Shown here: piece by piece, positions 34,231 through 45,003 of the stretch
How positions within the stretch are numbered: the first letter of the stretch is position 1
Layout of the letters: every line of letters starts with the position of its first letter
Source of the DNA: Scilla litardierei
Lineage: Eukaryota > Streptophyta > Magnoliopsida > Asparagales > Asparagaceae
Reading direction: 5' to 3'
Assembly (NCBI GenBank): GCA_030789695.1
Contig: CM061142.1
Coordinates: 43,571,375-43,635,374 of the forward strand
Length of the DNA stretch: 64,000 nucleotides
Made by a program: the position numbers and the translations under genes
Notes under the pieces: model-generated
What the model was told of the DNA's origin: nothing
The model's input: the letters and a program-made list of their open reading frames with translations, nothing else
Database searches by the model: none

Positions 34231-35621
34231 AAATAAATTAACTAAGGCTAAATATAAAGATATTAATAATTAACATGAAGAAATCTGCACGTGCACGGGA
34301 CAGATACGACTAATTACGGATATGGGCAAAAACACACTAGGGAAATACAGATAATATCATCAAAAGGACCGGTCTTTACAGATCTATTTCTGAAGCCGCT
34401 TAATCGGTCTAAGAAGGATCATCAACCGACTAGATTGACAACTAGTCGATCAGTGAACCCTCTTGGACCGACTAGATGGTTGACAGAGAAGATGGTGAAA
34501 TCTGGGTAAGAACTAGTCGGTCTAAGAAGGATCATCAACCGACTAGATTGACAACTAGTCGGTCAGTGAACCTTCTTGGACCGACTAGATTGTCTTTTAA
34601 TGCATTAACCATCCTTCTTAAACCAACTAACTGGTCAACAGTACAAAGGTCGAATTTCACAAAGAAAACTAGTCGGTCTGAGAAGAAACACCAACCGACT
34701 AGATCGTCATTTAGTCGGTCGGTGAGCTTTCTTGGACCGACTAATTGGTCAACAAATGGTCTTGAATTGATTAGGATAACTAGTCGGTCTGAGAAGGATT
34801 TCCAACCGACTAAATCGTCATCTAGTCGGTCGGTGAACCTTCTTGGACCGACTAATTGACCAACAGAGAATGGGCTGAGTTGAGCAAGGATATCTAGTCG
34901 GTTCAAGAAGGATTCCCAACCGATTAGATCGTCATCTAGTCGGTTGGTTCTTCTTCTTGAACCAACTAAGATGCATATGAAGCCATGAAATGAAACGATA
35001 GGCTACAGGAAAGTTTCTAATGGCTTCTAAGGCAATCCTAGAGATACAATATGAAAGTTATGAAGATTTCTAGGCAAGTACTACTCAAGGCTTAACATTC
35101 TACTAAACCGAAGCTAGAAGACAATATAAATAACATGACGAACCGTCTTCGAAGCTTCAACATGGAGAATCCGAATCCCTTGACTTCATGAATACTCCTT
35201 GAGCTTCAACGAAGCTCCAGGCACAACGATCACGCGTTTTGAGGACGTCTTGGGACGTCGCTTGAGATGAACAAATTACTTTGGAGACGATCTCCATAAA
35301 TCTTCATGGTCTTGAGTCTTTTAGTTGAATGACGTGAACGTCATAGTCTTCGAAGCTTTTGACTCATCCATTCCTTTCTTCTCTTTGGATTGAATCTCCA
35401 TTCATTTGTTGATGCCATTGGCTTGATGTTTGAAGTAGCCTTTGAATTCTTCAAGCCAATGCTTCACTTTTGTTGATCTACCAGAATCAACACGTGTAGT
35501 CACTTTTGATCTTCTAGAATCTGATTGGTGACTTTATAGCTAACTGCAATCACAAGAGTTAGTCACAATGATTTGTGTTTGATCATCATCAAAATCAAGG
35601 TGGAGAGTCCAATACTCAACA

Positions 35622-37330
35622 GTAGTATGATTGGGGCAGAAATGAGGGCTTCCTTCAATGTATTAAAAGCTTGCAAGCAATCTCCTGAAAAAACAAATGG
35701 AGCATCTTTAGCGAGTAAAGCAGTAAGAGGACGGGCAATTAGGGCGAAGTCTTTTATAAAGCGGCGGTAAAATCCCGCATGACCAAGAAATCCCCTAATG
35801 CCCTTAACATTAATAGGAGGGGGATGTTTTTCGATTACCTCAATTTTTGCCTTATCAACCTCGATCTCTCTAGATGAGACAAGATGCCCAAGAACTATCC
35901 CCTCAATGACCATAAAATGGCATTTCTCCCAGTTAAGAGTAAGATTATTTTGTTGGCATCTTTTAAGAACTTTGGTAAGATTGGTCAAACATGAGTCAAA
36001 TTCGCTACCATAGACAGAAAAATCGTCTATGAAGACTTTCGTGATGTTTTCAATGTAATCAAAAAAGATGGATGTCATGCACCTTTGAATGGTGGCAGGG
36101 GCATTACAAAGTCCGAAGGGCATCTGCGGTAGGCATAAGTACTATAAGGGCACGTAAAAGTGGTCTTTTCTTGGTCATCTTCATGTAAGGGAATCTGAAA
36201 GAATCCTGAATACCCATCAAATAGCAAAAGTATTTATGTTTGGCGAGGCGTTCTAGCATTTGGTCGATAAAGGACAATGGGTAATGATTTTTTCGGGTGG
36301 CTTTGTTCAGTTTCCTGTAATCAATACACATCCACCAACCCGTGACGGTACGTGTGGATATAGATTCTTCCTTATCATTTTTTATGACGGTCATCCCCCC
36401 TTTTGGGAACGACATGAACATGGCTAACCCATCTACTGTCGGAAATAGGATAAATGATATCGGCTTCAAGCAGTTTAAGGATCTCCTTATTAACCACATC
36501 CTTCATGTTAGGATTTAACCGCCTTTGAGGCTTTATGGAGGTGGCTTCAATGCTCTCTAGGTGGATCCTGTGCGTACAACGTCTAGGGCTTATTCCCTTG
36601 AGGTCAGAGATGGTGTAGCCGAGGACATCCTTATGGCTCATAAGGACATCTAAAAGTCTCTCAAGCTGGTGGTGGTTGAGGTTAGCATTAACAATCACCG
36701 GATAGGTTAGTTTATCTCCCAAGAAAGCATACCTTATGTTTGGAGGTAATTGTTTCAGTTCTACCCCAGGGGGTGCTGTACCCCTACCTCCTTTTCCTGT
36801 GAAAGCATGGTGTCTTTAGTCACATCCGTGTTCAGTTCCCCCTCGGAGAGTGGGCTCTTGTATGTCGGCTCAGATTCACTTTTCAGCAAGGAGGGTGCAT
36901 CGGAGTGGATGCTGCACAACTCTGCTCTGAAGTTGTTGGGACTACCATTTTCCTCAAGTTCACACCTGCAACCAAAAGATAAGTCAGTACGTTCATCAAT
37001 GTTGATAAGAGGATCGTCAAGTGCACTTCCCTGAACCTCGGCATGCCAAATGGACTCGTCAAAATTACAGACCTCCCCAGTGCATGCTTCGCTACCTTTG
37101 AAGTATAACTTATCGTCCCTTACGTAGACTCTAATATTGCCTTCGATGGTCCCATCCGAAGAAATTTGATCCATTACAAAGCTGTCGAATAGTTGTTCAA
37201 TGGGGCCCTCTATGTCAATGGCGAAAGCCCCTGTAGATTGAACCTCATCAATAAGTTCTTTCAGAAGAGTTGTAAAGGAATCATCATCATCTCGCGGGCT
37301 AGACTCTGTTTTCATCATCATGTCTCCCAT
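35622..37330 (-). pseudogene. pol: Gypsy B pol, N-terminal part: linker and reverse transcriptase
   Basis: The ORF starts MGDMMMKTESSP at 37330, about 130 bases after the PBS. An acidic 189-residue segment with no known catalytic motif comes first, where gag and protease would be. RT follows: LKQLPPNIRYAFLGD-type linker read in shifted frame, RWVSHVHVVPKRG (about 36390), a WWMCIDYRKLNKAT segment (about 36330) and VFIDDFSVYG (about 36020; the catalytic IDD). The connection domain includes IRGFLGHAGFYRRFIKDFA (about 35800). The RNase H start is cut at 35622 by Copia E. At least three frame changes. The absence of gag is likely a deletion. Confidence 0.88.
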
Positions 37331-37460
37331 GTTACCTGTTTAAAATTCTATTGGAAAATCTGGAAGAGCACGTCAATTTAAGCCTCAGAGTAAAAATAAA
37401 AATAGAAGAAAGATAGAAGATGAGATACGGCCGGGTGAGCAAAATAAAATACTGTCGCCT

Positions 37461-37477
37461 CCCCGGCAACGACACCA
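37461..37477 (-). other. Primer binding site of Gypsy B (tRNA-Asp type)
   Basis: The minus strand reads TGGTGTCGTTGCCGGGG, one or two changes from the tRNA-Asp complement, seven bases after the 5' LTR. Confidence 0.9.
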
Positions 37478-38752
37478 AAAAACTTGATCGTGCCTAGATA
37501 TACACCCGAAAAACGACTGTAGTCTTACTGCAAGCGCACGGTGAAGTGGCAAGCGGGTATCAAACACATGGAGGATAAATGACAGTACTCTATCTTGATC
37601 ACCTAGTTATTGATGGTAGAATGGAATGGTTTGGATAATAATGTATCACAGTCGTTCAAATAAGAAATTAGAATTCTATATAATAAAATCGTTTAGAGCT
37701 AGGGAATCCCCACTACGGATCGTCACTCATCCTTGTGAATCGTAAATCTCATTGTTGCATGGCTTAAATGAAGGTGAACTAGTCGTAACTGAATATGGAA
37801 CCAAGCTCACGCTCTTGCACTATTACCGGTCTATAGCGACCTAGATTAGGACCAACTCTCGTGCAAACCCTAACCTACGCCACTAGCATGAAGATCGACA
37901 TCATCGTCTAATCGCACCTCGAGCCCACTCTCGTTCAAACTCGAGCTACAATCTAGGTTATGATAGTTCGTATTCGTCCAATCTCTTGCAAACGAATATG
38001 AGTATAGATTTATAATAAAAATCCTAGCTTTGGTCCAATCTCTTGCAAACCAAGTCTAAAGAATCTCAATTATAAACCTAAATCGAATATCTAGGCCTTC
38101 CCATCGATTGAAATCCAATCTCTTGCAAACCCCAATCGACAGAAATTCCTAGATACCCGTAATAAATCAATCATAACCTAACTTTTTATCAATCCTGGCA
38201 ACAATTTAATTCATTCATCACAATTCTAAGATCAGGTCCATAGGGTTCGTCCACATGCCCTAGAACGACGAAACTACTCACAATTCATCATAGCAATCTC
38301 AGAAATAATGAATAAGATCATGGAGCAATTCATGGTGGATAGAAACCAATTCATGAAAACAAGAAATTTAGATAGAAAGAACAAACCAGATTGCACGTCT
38401 ATGATCTCCAGCTGAGAATTACAATAAGAATAGCCGTCAAAATTAACTTCAAGTCTCTCCTAAAACTAGGAATAAAACTAGCCTTAAATACAAGTCAAAA
38501 TCATCCAAAAAATCCTGACAGATTTGCCCCTGGTGCAGCCCAAAACCCTAATTCACGGTACAGGCAGACTGCACTACTCGGCCGAGTGAAACATGTCACT
38601 CGGCCGAGTGACAGACCCAAAGAAAAACAGAAACATTGGGGTTTTGGGGGTCTGTCACTCTGCGCTACTCGGCCGAGTGGTCTTCTTCACTCGGTCGAGT
38701 GGGCTTTCTCACTCGACCGAGTGAGTCTTCTCCAAATTCCAGTAGTTAGCTG

Positions 38753-41472
38753 TGTTGGATCTGGATCCTAGCCTAGAGGGGGGGGGGGTGAATAGGCTAA
38801 TAAAAAATTCTCACGCAACCCACAAGAAATCACACGCAGTTAAGCACAAGTAGAGTAAATCAGAGACAATCACAGAGTGCACACAGATATACCCTGGTTC
38901 GATCGCACCAACGACCTACATCCAGCCCCCAAGAAAATACTAGCATTAATAAGTTCCTTCCGTACACCTACAATGGGGTCCTAGCACCAACTCCCCACCT
39001 GGACTGTACCACACTCAACAAAGTGCAAAACTCTATCAACCTAGTAAATGCATATCTTTCCTTCTACAACACGTCAAGACCCTCTAGTCTAGCTCCAACA
39101 AGATAAGTCCCAAAAGATCACAAATATTGGTAAAAGTTTCCCCTACAGAGATCACTACACCAATCAAAAATATAATAATAAAGTAGAGAGTTCAGAATTG
39201 CTCAGATTGTGATGGCGTCGGTGTCTCTGTCAATCAGCACGGGTCAGATCATGTCTGACGAGCAGTCCTCAATCTTTTAAGTCTGGATCTCAATCTGTGA
39301 CTCCTCCAAAGATTGTTGCGTCGATCTCCCTCTACTAATCTCTGTGTATAGTAATTCTTGATTCAATGAGATTTGTTGGGAGTTGTGTGCGAATCAATTT
39401 CTCTCTTTGCTTTGTCCTCTTCTTAATTGTTTGCCTGCTGACTTGGAATATCCTTCTTTAATTCCCTTTTGGATTCAATAGCTACAACTTTTGACAACAC
39501 AACCTGTAAGGCACATGGGCTGTCTATTACTTTGGTACCTGCAAGAAACAAAAGCTAGTGGGCAACTCAAAGCAAGTCAAGAAAGAAAATCTCCCCGTTT
39601 CTTCATTGAATTAGTCCTCTCCTTAAGATCACGACAAGAAGTTCGACAATGGGGTCTGGCAGCATGGTTGGCACGCCAAGCTTACACCTCAGTTGTTGCG
39701 GCTTCTATAGTTGGCACTGATGATAGCGCCTTGGATTATGGGGTCGGCAACCTGATGGTGGCCCTTGCAAGATGGGTCGGCAAGGGGTTTTGTTCTGCCT
39801 CAACACTGGTCACAGCAAATGCCATCAACAACTTTGGCACTGGAATCTGTGAGGTCGACAAGAGTGTGGATGTGTGGGGTTGGCAGCCCTCAGAGCATAT
39901 GTCGGCAGCAGTGTTGGCTCATGAATGCTCTGGGTCGGTGGTCTTGTGGCACATGCCTCCCGATCGGTCAGTGACTTATGGATGATGTGGCAGCAGCTTC
40001 GGTCATCAGCGTGGGTGGCACAGATCGGCAACATCTCCTTTGGTCAGCAAGATTGCGACTTGTAGAGCATAGTCAGCAATTGCGGCATGAGGCTCTGAAG
40101 TCAAGGATTGCGGCTTCTTTACTCGAATAGCGTGTGCATGATTAGCTGCTTGCCATGGGTTGTTGTGTGTAGCTGCTCCTTGGATGCGGCAAGAGGCAAT
40201 AATCAAGCTCTTGGGTCAAACATTGCGGCTCCCCCCTTTGATGAATTCGGCTAGTTGATTTGGCTTGAGGACTTGTAAGGACCTTGAAACTTGTAGCTAT
40301 GATGAAGAACTAGTTTAGGCTTAGGGCATGTTCTTTTGCTGGAATATGGAAGAATGGAATAGGGGAAAGTTTGTATTCCAAGGAGAGAGAAAATGGAGTT
40401 TTGTGTTCTTTTGGTTGGAATGGAGTATGGAAAGTGGGGTTTGGAATAGAGAGTGGGGTCCACATTCTATTCTTGTGTTCTTTTGGGATTGGAGAGTTGG
40501 AATGAAAAAGTGGAAAGGGGATAAGTTGGAGGGGAGAGATAGAGAGAGATGAGAGAGTGGGGCCCACCATTCCTAAGGATTCCATTGTATTCCAAGCAAA
40601 AAGCTTGGAATACAAAAGTGCTCATCATTACCAAATTGGAATAGCCACGTAGGATTCTATTCCACGCCCAAAAGAACAACCGCTTGGAATACAAACTTGG
40701 AATAGAGTGAATAGTGCAATAATAGTGTCCATATTCCCATTCCCACCCCTATTCTTGGCAAAAGAACAAGCCCTTACTGCTATAGGCAGGGGGATTGATC
40801 TTGCTTGAGGATTGAAGCCCCTTTTTTGGCAGAGGTTGCGGCTGAGGAGAAGAATGGAGGCTTTCTTTTGTTGTAGAGAGGAGAGGTTATTGGGTTTGAT
40901 GAATTGCGGTTTCTGGGTTGATTTAGGTTAGAGTTGGCCAAAAAAAATCTTCTTCTTCTTCTTCTTCTTTGTATTACTGCAAGGTATTTTGTTGCATCCC
41001 CCCCTTCAAGATTTGATGTATGTTGCATCCTTCTTCAACCCTAGAAGAAGGATATATATAGGACTGGGGTTACTTTGCATATGAATATGAATAGGAGATC
41101 TCTTAATGAAGATTTTTTGGGATTTGGATTTGATTTGAATATGAATAGGAATTTGATTAGGTGTTTGAATAGGAATTCAAGTAATATTTGAATACGATTT
41201 GAAATATGAATTTTGAATTGGATCTCCATGGCATTTGACTTAAACAAATCAAAAATCAATTGGATTTGCACCAATCACCAATTGATTTGATTCAATCATC
41301 TTTGCTATGTGAATTGCACTTTGACCAAGTCCATTAGCTATATTGATAGCAAATTCTCCAATGCTCAGAATAACGACTTTGCCATTCCTGAAACACACTT
41401 AGCACACACGTTAAATAGTTCGTACACGTTTGTCATCATCAAACTAGAGTTCCTAGATTATTGCGTCCAACA
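38753..41472 (-). mobile_element. Solo LTR G (Copia C family)
   Basis: 2720 bp, TGTTGGATCTGG ... GCGTCCAACA; flanks AGCTG (38748-38752) and GGCTG (41473-41477), a TSD with one mismatch. On the minus strand its start and end match the 5' LTR of Copia C (53355-55011). It is about 1 kb longer than that LTR; 450 bp of this is the Harbinger-type MITE. TATATATATCC on the minus strand near 41050-41062 is a likely TATA box. It has an 11-G run near 38778. Confidence 0.88.
40324..40773. mobile_element. PIF/Harbinger (Tourist-like) MITE
   Basis: 450 bp flanked by TTA (40321-40323 and 40774-40776). TIRs GGGCATGTTCTTTTGCTGG (left) and GGGCTTGTTCTTTTGCCAA (right, reversed). The interior is rich in GGAATGGA/TTCCATT repeats and holds further copies of TTGTTCTTTTGG. 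The 3-bp TTA TSD and GGGC termini fit PIF/Harbinger. Confidence 0.87.
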
Positions 41473-41954
41473 GGCTGTGATCTCAAGAGTAAAACCCTGT
41501 CATACTCGGGCGAGTGGACTTCTTCACTCAGCCGAGTGAGATTTCTCACTCACCCGACTGGACTTTGACTCAGCGTGCTCATGTATCCATTGTACTCGAT
41601 CGAGCATGTTCCTTCACTCGGTCGAGTGAACTGTCTGTTCGGTCGAGTGTGCTGTATTTGGAACTCCATCTTCTCCTTCTCACCTCCTCGTCGATTCTAT
41701 CGAACTTCTTCCTCTTTCGCTCATCCTCTAGCATTGCTAGCTCTTCAATAAGGCCGTATGCGATGCTCCGATGCGCGTGAAAGCCACTTGATCTCATTTT
41801 TGCTCCAGATCGCTCCATATTTCTTAAAATACGACAAAAACAAGAAATAGTGAAAAGCAACGCGATATCGTCGAATAATCATGAAAAATGCAATATGGGC
41901 GATCGAAATGGCATGAAAACATGCAGAAAAAAGGTGTAAAATAAGGAGAGATCA

Positions 41955-42560
41955 AAGCCCACTGGTATGAGCATACAATTGGAGGACCAATCCGTCACCT
42001 ACCTGATTGGCATTGTATAAGACGTCATCCTACAAATACCGGGAGGAATTAGTGTGCCGGTGGACTTCATTATTATGGACATGCCTGAGAAGGGGAGTTC
42101 TCAAATCATCTTGGGACGTTCTTTCATGGCCACGGCTGGAGTTTTGATCATCGTCCTCAAGGGACGTTATCTATGAATATTGGAAATATAGAGATCAAAT
42201 TCCATTTACAAAAGCCGATGAAGGAACGCTTCCCGCGTGAAGATGCTAGCTATCTTGAGCTATTAGAGGATGAAGATATCGAAGAATATGCCATGGAGGA
42301 GATTTCTAGAGATCCTATGAGGAAGGACATGATAACGATGATGACGTCATACATGATAAGGCATTGGTCGCCTACTTGAAGGTCTTGGACGAGGAGCCGC
42401 CCGGAATGCCACTTCATCATCAACCAGAGGCCGTGATCTTTACAATTTCTGAAGACCGACGACGCGAGGTGAACCAACTCCCACCACATGGTCTCATAGG
42501 AAAACACGATGAGCGCATCTCATATATGCCAAACATCAAAGATCATCATTGAAGATCATA
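41955..42560 (+). pseudogene. Gypsy A protease remainder and pre-RT linker
   Basis: Continues the protease cut at 5670: a SVTYLIGIV segment, VPVDFIIMDMPEKG and IILGRSFMATAGV (about 42050-42150), which is the C-terminal flap/ILGR motif of Athila proteases. After it a charged linker is readable in shifted frames up to about 42550. RT should follow in Athila but does not; the sequence passes straight to the post-pol region. One in-frame stop and a frameshift are visible. Confidence 0.85.
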
Positions 42561-42574
42561 GGGAGTCGAGCTTA

Positions 42575-42750
42575 CAAATTTAAACAAGCGCTTATCGAGA
42601 GGTAACCCGAATTTTTCTTTATTTTTAGTTTTATTTCTTATTTAGTTCTTCATCCTACCTAAAAAATCCAAATTAAAAATGTTTTGAATTCATTAGAAAA
42701 CTGTAAAATATATTAAAAAAATTTCTGACGCATTCTATCTTGTGCAGGCG
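42575..42750 (+). other. Gypsy A post-pol junction with intron-like ends
   Basis: GCGCTTATCGAGAGGTAACCC (start 42583) matches the minus-strand GCGCTTGTCAGGAGGCAACC of Gypsy B just after its pol. In A the core reads AGGTAAC, a splice-donor-like site, followed by T-rich sequence and TCTTGTGCAG (ending 42747), acceptor-like. In B the donor GT is GC. Confidence 0.45.
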
Positions 42751-42849
42751 ACCAATGAAGGGAGAGCTTAAAACGATGAAGGGACGAAGAAGGAATCGAA
42801 AGGAGACAAGGAGATAGCTATAAATACATTGAGGATTAAGGAAAAGCTA

Positions 42850-43178
42850 CTCGACCGAGCAGACAAAGAACTCGGTCGAGCCAGGGGCAGCTGAAGGAGG
42901 GAGCTAAAAAGGCGCTCTGTAACCAATTCGATTCGACCGAGTAGCCACAGTACTCGATCGAGCTCAGGCGCAATAAAAAATGAGCTAAAAACATCGCTCT
43001 GGAATCACTTTGACTCGACCGAGTTGCTTCAATAATCGATCGAGCTCAGTGTAGCAATGTTTCAGCTCGACCGAGCTGAGTAAGCAGCTCGGTCGAGCAG
43101 CAGGGGAACAACTTGGGGGATTAATTTCATTAAATTTTATATTCAGCTCGATCGAGCAGCCTGAGCTGCTCGACCAAG
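42850..43178. promoter_or_regulatory. Internal palindrome array of Gypsy A (left part)
   Basis: About ten CTCGACCGAG / CTCGATCGAG / CTCGGTCGAG copies (42850, 42872, 42935, 42953, 43014, 43034, 43065, 43091, 43149, 43169). The array was broken by Gypsy D; its last members appear near 47476-47505, directly before a TATA box. Confidence 0.75.
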
Positions 43179-43199
43179 CAACGAATTATGGGGATAGGC

Positions 43200-44864
43200 C
43201 TGATTCGGGTTGAATATTGCATATTTAACACCTCAATTAGTCCTATTTTGTGCATATATGATACGTATTTAGTCTCTAATACAATCATATTTTGAATATC
43301 ATCATTTATTAGAGCAATCACTTAATTTAAGCACAAAACAGTATTTTTATAGTATTTTGGCATTCTCATATTTTTCATATGAAGATGTCGATCTTACGAT
43401 TCCAACGACTATTTATTTGTATTTTTTTGAGATCTGTGCTAATTACTATGAATTTTTGAATGCAGAATACCAATTTAATGAAGAAATACATCCGAAATAC
43501 GCTTGAAATACAACGTATATATGCCGCAGTATACACATGCCCGCTCCTCCTGTCGACATGGCAGCCATCCACTCCTTCTCGCTCAATCGAACGGTGCAAG
43601 ACTGAGGGTGACGCGGTGCACCAGAGACCGCACGATCATCATCCAGCGGCCGAGGATCACCCCGATTTGGATTCGACTTGAGGAAAGAAGCAGGCTATGT
43701 GGCTCACAGAGGATTGTTTGATCTTGATCCTACGGTCTCGATTGAAGATGAAGGGATCTGTAGCACAGATCAGCGAAGCGGATGGCGACCCACTAGGGGC
43801 CACGTGTCACGCTGATAATCCATCCCGCATCGATCGTGCGGCTGAGGGTTGCAGCGACAAGCAGGTTGGGTTTTAGTGGCTACTAGAGTGGGTTTGGACC
43901 CGTTAACAACTAAAACTTGCAATCTTAATATATAAGCGTATTCTACGGTTTTTGGCTGTATTCTTGCGTATTTGGGGCTCTAGGAGCCGTATTTTGGCGT
44001 GAGATTTAGAGGCCCTGGAGACAGAGGTAGAAGATATCATCTGAAGGAGATCTAGGGTCTATTTGGAGAGAATTGGTGATATATTTTCTATCTTTAGCCT
44101 TGTATTTCATGTATTTGGCTTGTATTCGGAGTATTCTTCACGTATTTTGAGCTTTTGAACATGTATTTGTCTATGAATATGCGTTCTTTTCTCTCTATAT
44201 GTGGCTAATCTCTATATGTGTTGGTTTAGTTAGGGTTTTGTAATCATTGATTTCGATATCTTTTTGCCCTATATTCAAGTTATATAGCGTAGTTCATTGA
44301 TTTCTACATGTATGTTATTTGAGTTTGTTATACGGAGACGTGGGCATGCTTGAATCGAATATGATCTTTGCGGAATTATTTGTGATGCAATCTGAGAGGA
44401 CATATCAAGACCCGAGAGGGCACTTGTGCGTATTTTCTTTATGAAATCGACGTTATACATGATTACTCTTTGGCATGTTTGTTTACGCGCTTTATCTCCA
44501 TACTTTCTTATGTTCTCATTCCATTGCGGGGTGAAACATTGAGTTAGAGAAAAGATATTAATAATCATTGTTTCCACATACCCTAACGAAACCACGACCA
44601 ACACATGCTCACCATATTAGTACTATAGTATCGAATTCACCGTAATTATCATATGATTCTCTTTTATTATTTTAAACCATCGACACCATTACTTATATCT
44701 CTGATAGGTGATTGTTTATTATCGTATTAGTACTCTTTATAAACTGAAATTTGTTGTTTTGCAAGTCATTTTTCCCGTAGATATGATACCTGGACCCACC
44801 AGGATTATTACTTGTTCGATCTCATACACTTGGGAGTAGCGCTCACACATTTTGAGACGAGACA
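43200..44864 (+). repeat. 5' LTR of Gypsy D
   Basis: About 1.65 kb; the start is uncertain (TGATTCGGG at about 43200 or TGCATATTTAAC a little later). The 3' end is fixed by the PBS. TATATAAG at 43929-43936 is a good TATA box. Single copy in the window. Confidence 0.6.
43929..43936 (+). promoter_or_regulatory. TATA box of Gypsy D LTR
   Basis: TATATAAG, about 730 bp into the LTR. Confidence 0.6.
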
Positions 44865-44870
44865 AGTTTT

Positions 44871-44884
44871 TGGCGCCGTTGCTG
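44871..44884 (+). other. Primer binding site of Gypsy D
   Basis: TGGCGCCGTTGCTG, matching the first 12 bases of the tRNA-Asp complement. Confidence 0.85.
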
Positions 44885-45003
44885 TTGACAACGGTATTTG
44901 TGAACCATAATTTCTGTTTATTCATAGGAATATTCAGTGAGATCTTTTCACCTTATAGTTTAGGACTTTTTATTTTCTTATCTTTGTTTTTTTAAAAAAA
45001 TAT

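Larger units (their letters stand above)
31305..34380 (-). mobile_element. Solo LTR F (Gypsy, probably Tekay/Del-like)
   Basis: 3076 bp, ends TGTAACGCCCCG ... GGTCTTTACA, perfect TSD GATCT at 31300-31304 and 34381-34385. On the minus strand it starts TGTAAAGACC and ends GGGGCGTTACA; TATATAAACCC at about 33567-33578 is followed by a pyrimidine-rich leader-like stretch, so transcription was probably on the minus strand. No internal domain. Long Gypsy LTRs ending in GGGGCGTTACA are common in the Tekay/Del group; this lineage call is tentative. Ser/Pro-rich frames at 33005-33511 are leader artefacts. Confidence 0.88.
14647..35621 (-). mobile_element. Copia E: non-autonomous SIRE-like element inserted in Gypsy B
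   Basis: Minus-strand Copia element with LTRs at 14647-16777 (3') and 30418-35621 (5', expanded by solo LTR F), a tRNA-Met-type PBS, a PPT and a perfect TSD GTAGT (14642-14646 and 35622-35626). The interior has gag only; no protease, integrase, RT or RNase H is visible. Copia H is inserted in its gag. It must have used enzymes supplied in trans. Long LTRs, the TATCAGAG PBS and gag coiled coils suggest the SIRE/Maximus group. Confidence 0.92.
30418..35621 (-). repeat. 5' LTR of Copia E, split by solo LTR F
   Basis: About 2.12 kb of LTR once the 3076-bp solo LTR and its 5-bp duplication are set aside. The TATA box (31245-31254) and the ACCGAC array (about 34405-34945) are now about 3.2 kb apart because F inserted between them. 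Confidence 0.93.
5671..41954 (-). mobile_element. Gypsy B: Athila-like LTR retrotransposon inserted in Gypsy A
   Basis: Minus-strand element with 5' LTR 37485-41954 (expanded by solo LTR G), tRNA-Asp PBS (37461-37477), a short N-terminal ORF, RT, RNase H and integrase (split by Copia E), an env-position ORF, a PPT and a 3' LTR (5671-7413). The flanks are GAGCC (5666-5670) and AAGCC (41955-41959), a TSD with one mismatch. Gag and protease are absent. Its LTR is related to that of Gypsy A (shared GGAGCGAT(C/T)TGGAGCAA stretch and promoter layout) but clearly a different family. Confidence 0.93.
37485..41954 (-). repeat. 5' LTR of Gypsy B, split by solo LTR G
   Basis: Pieces 37485-38752 and 41473-41954 together match the 3' LTR 5671-7413. 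The palindrome array is split by the insertion: four or five copies lie at 38577-38720 and six at about 41505-41650. Confidence 0.92.

Noticed and set aside
39491..39985. 164-residue ORF in solo LTR G as a host gene
   Set aside because: Falls entirely within an LTR bounded by a near-perfect TSD, with no recognisable domain and a competing frame alongside.
44871..44884. tRNA-like sequences at the PBS sites
   Set aside because: Only 11-18 bases complementary to tRNA-Asp or tRNA-Met 3' ends, next to LTRs; no cloverleaf, so not tRNA genes.
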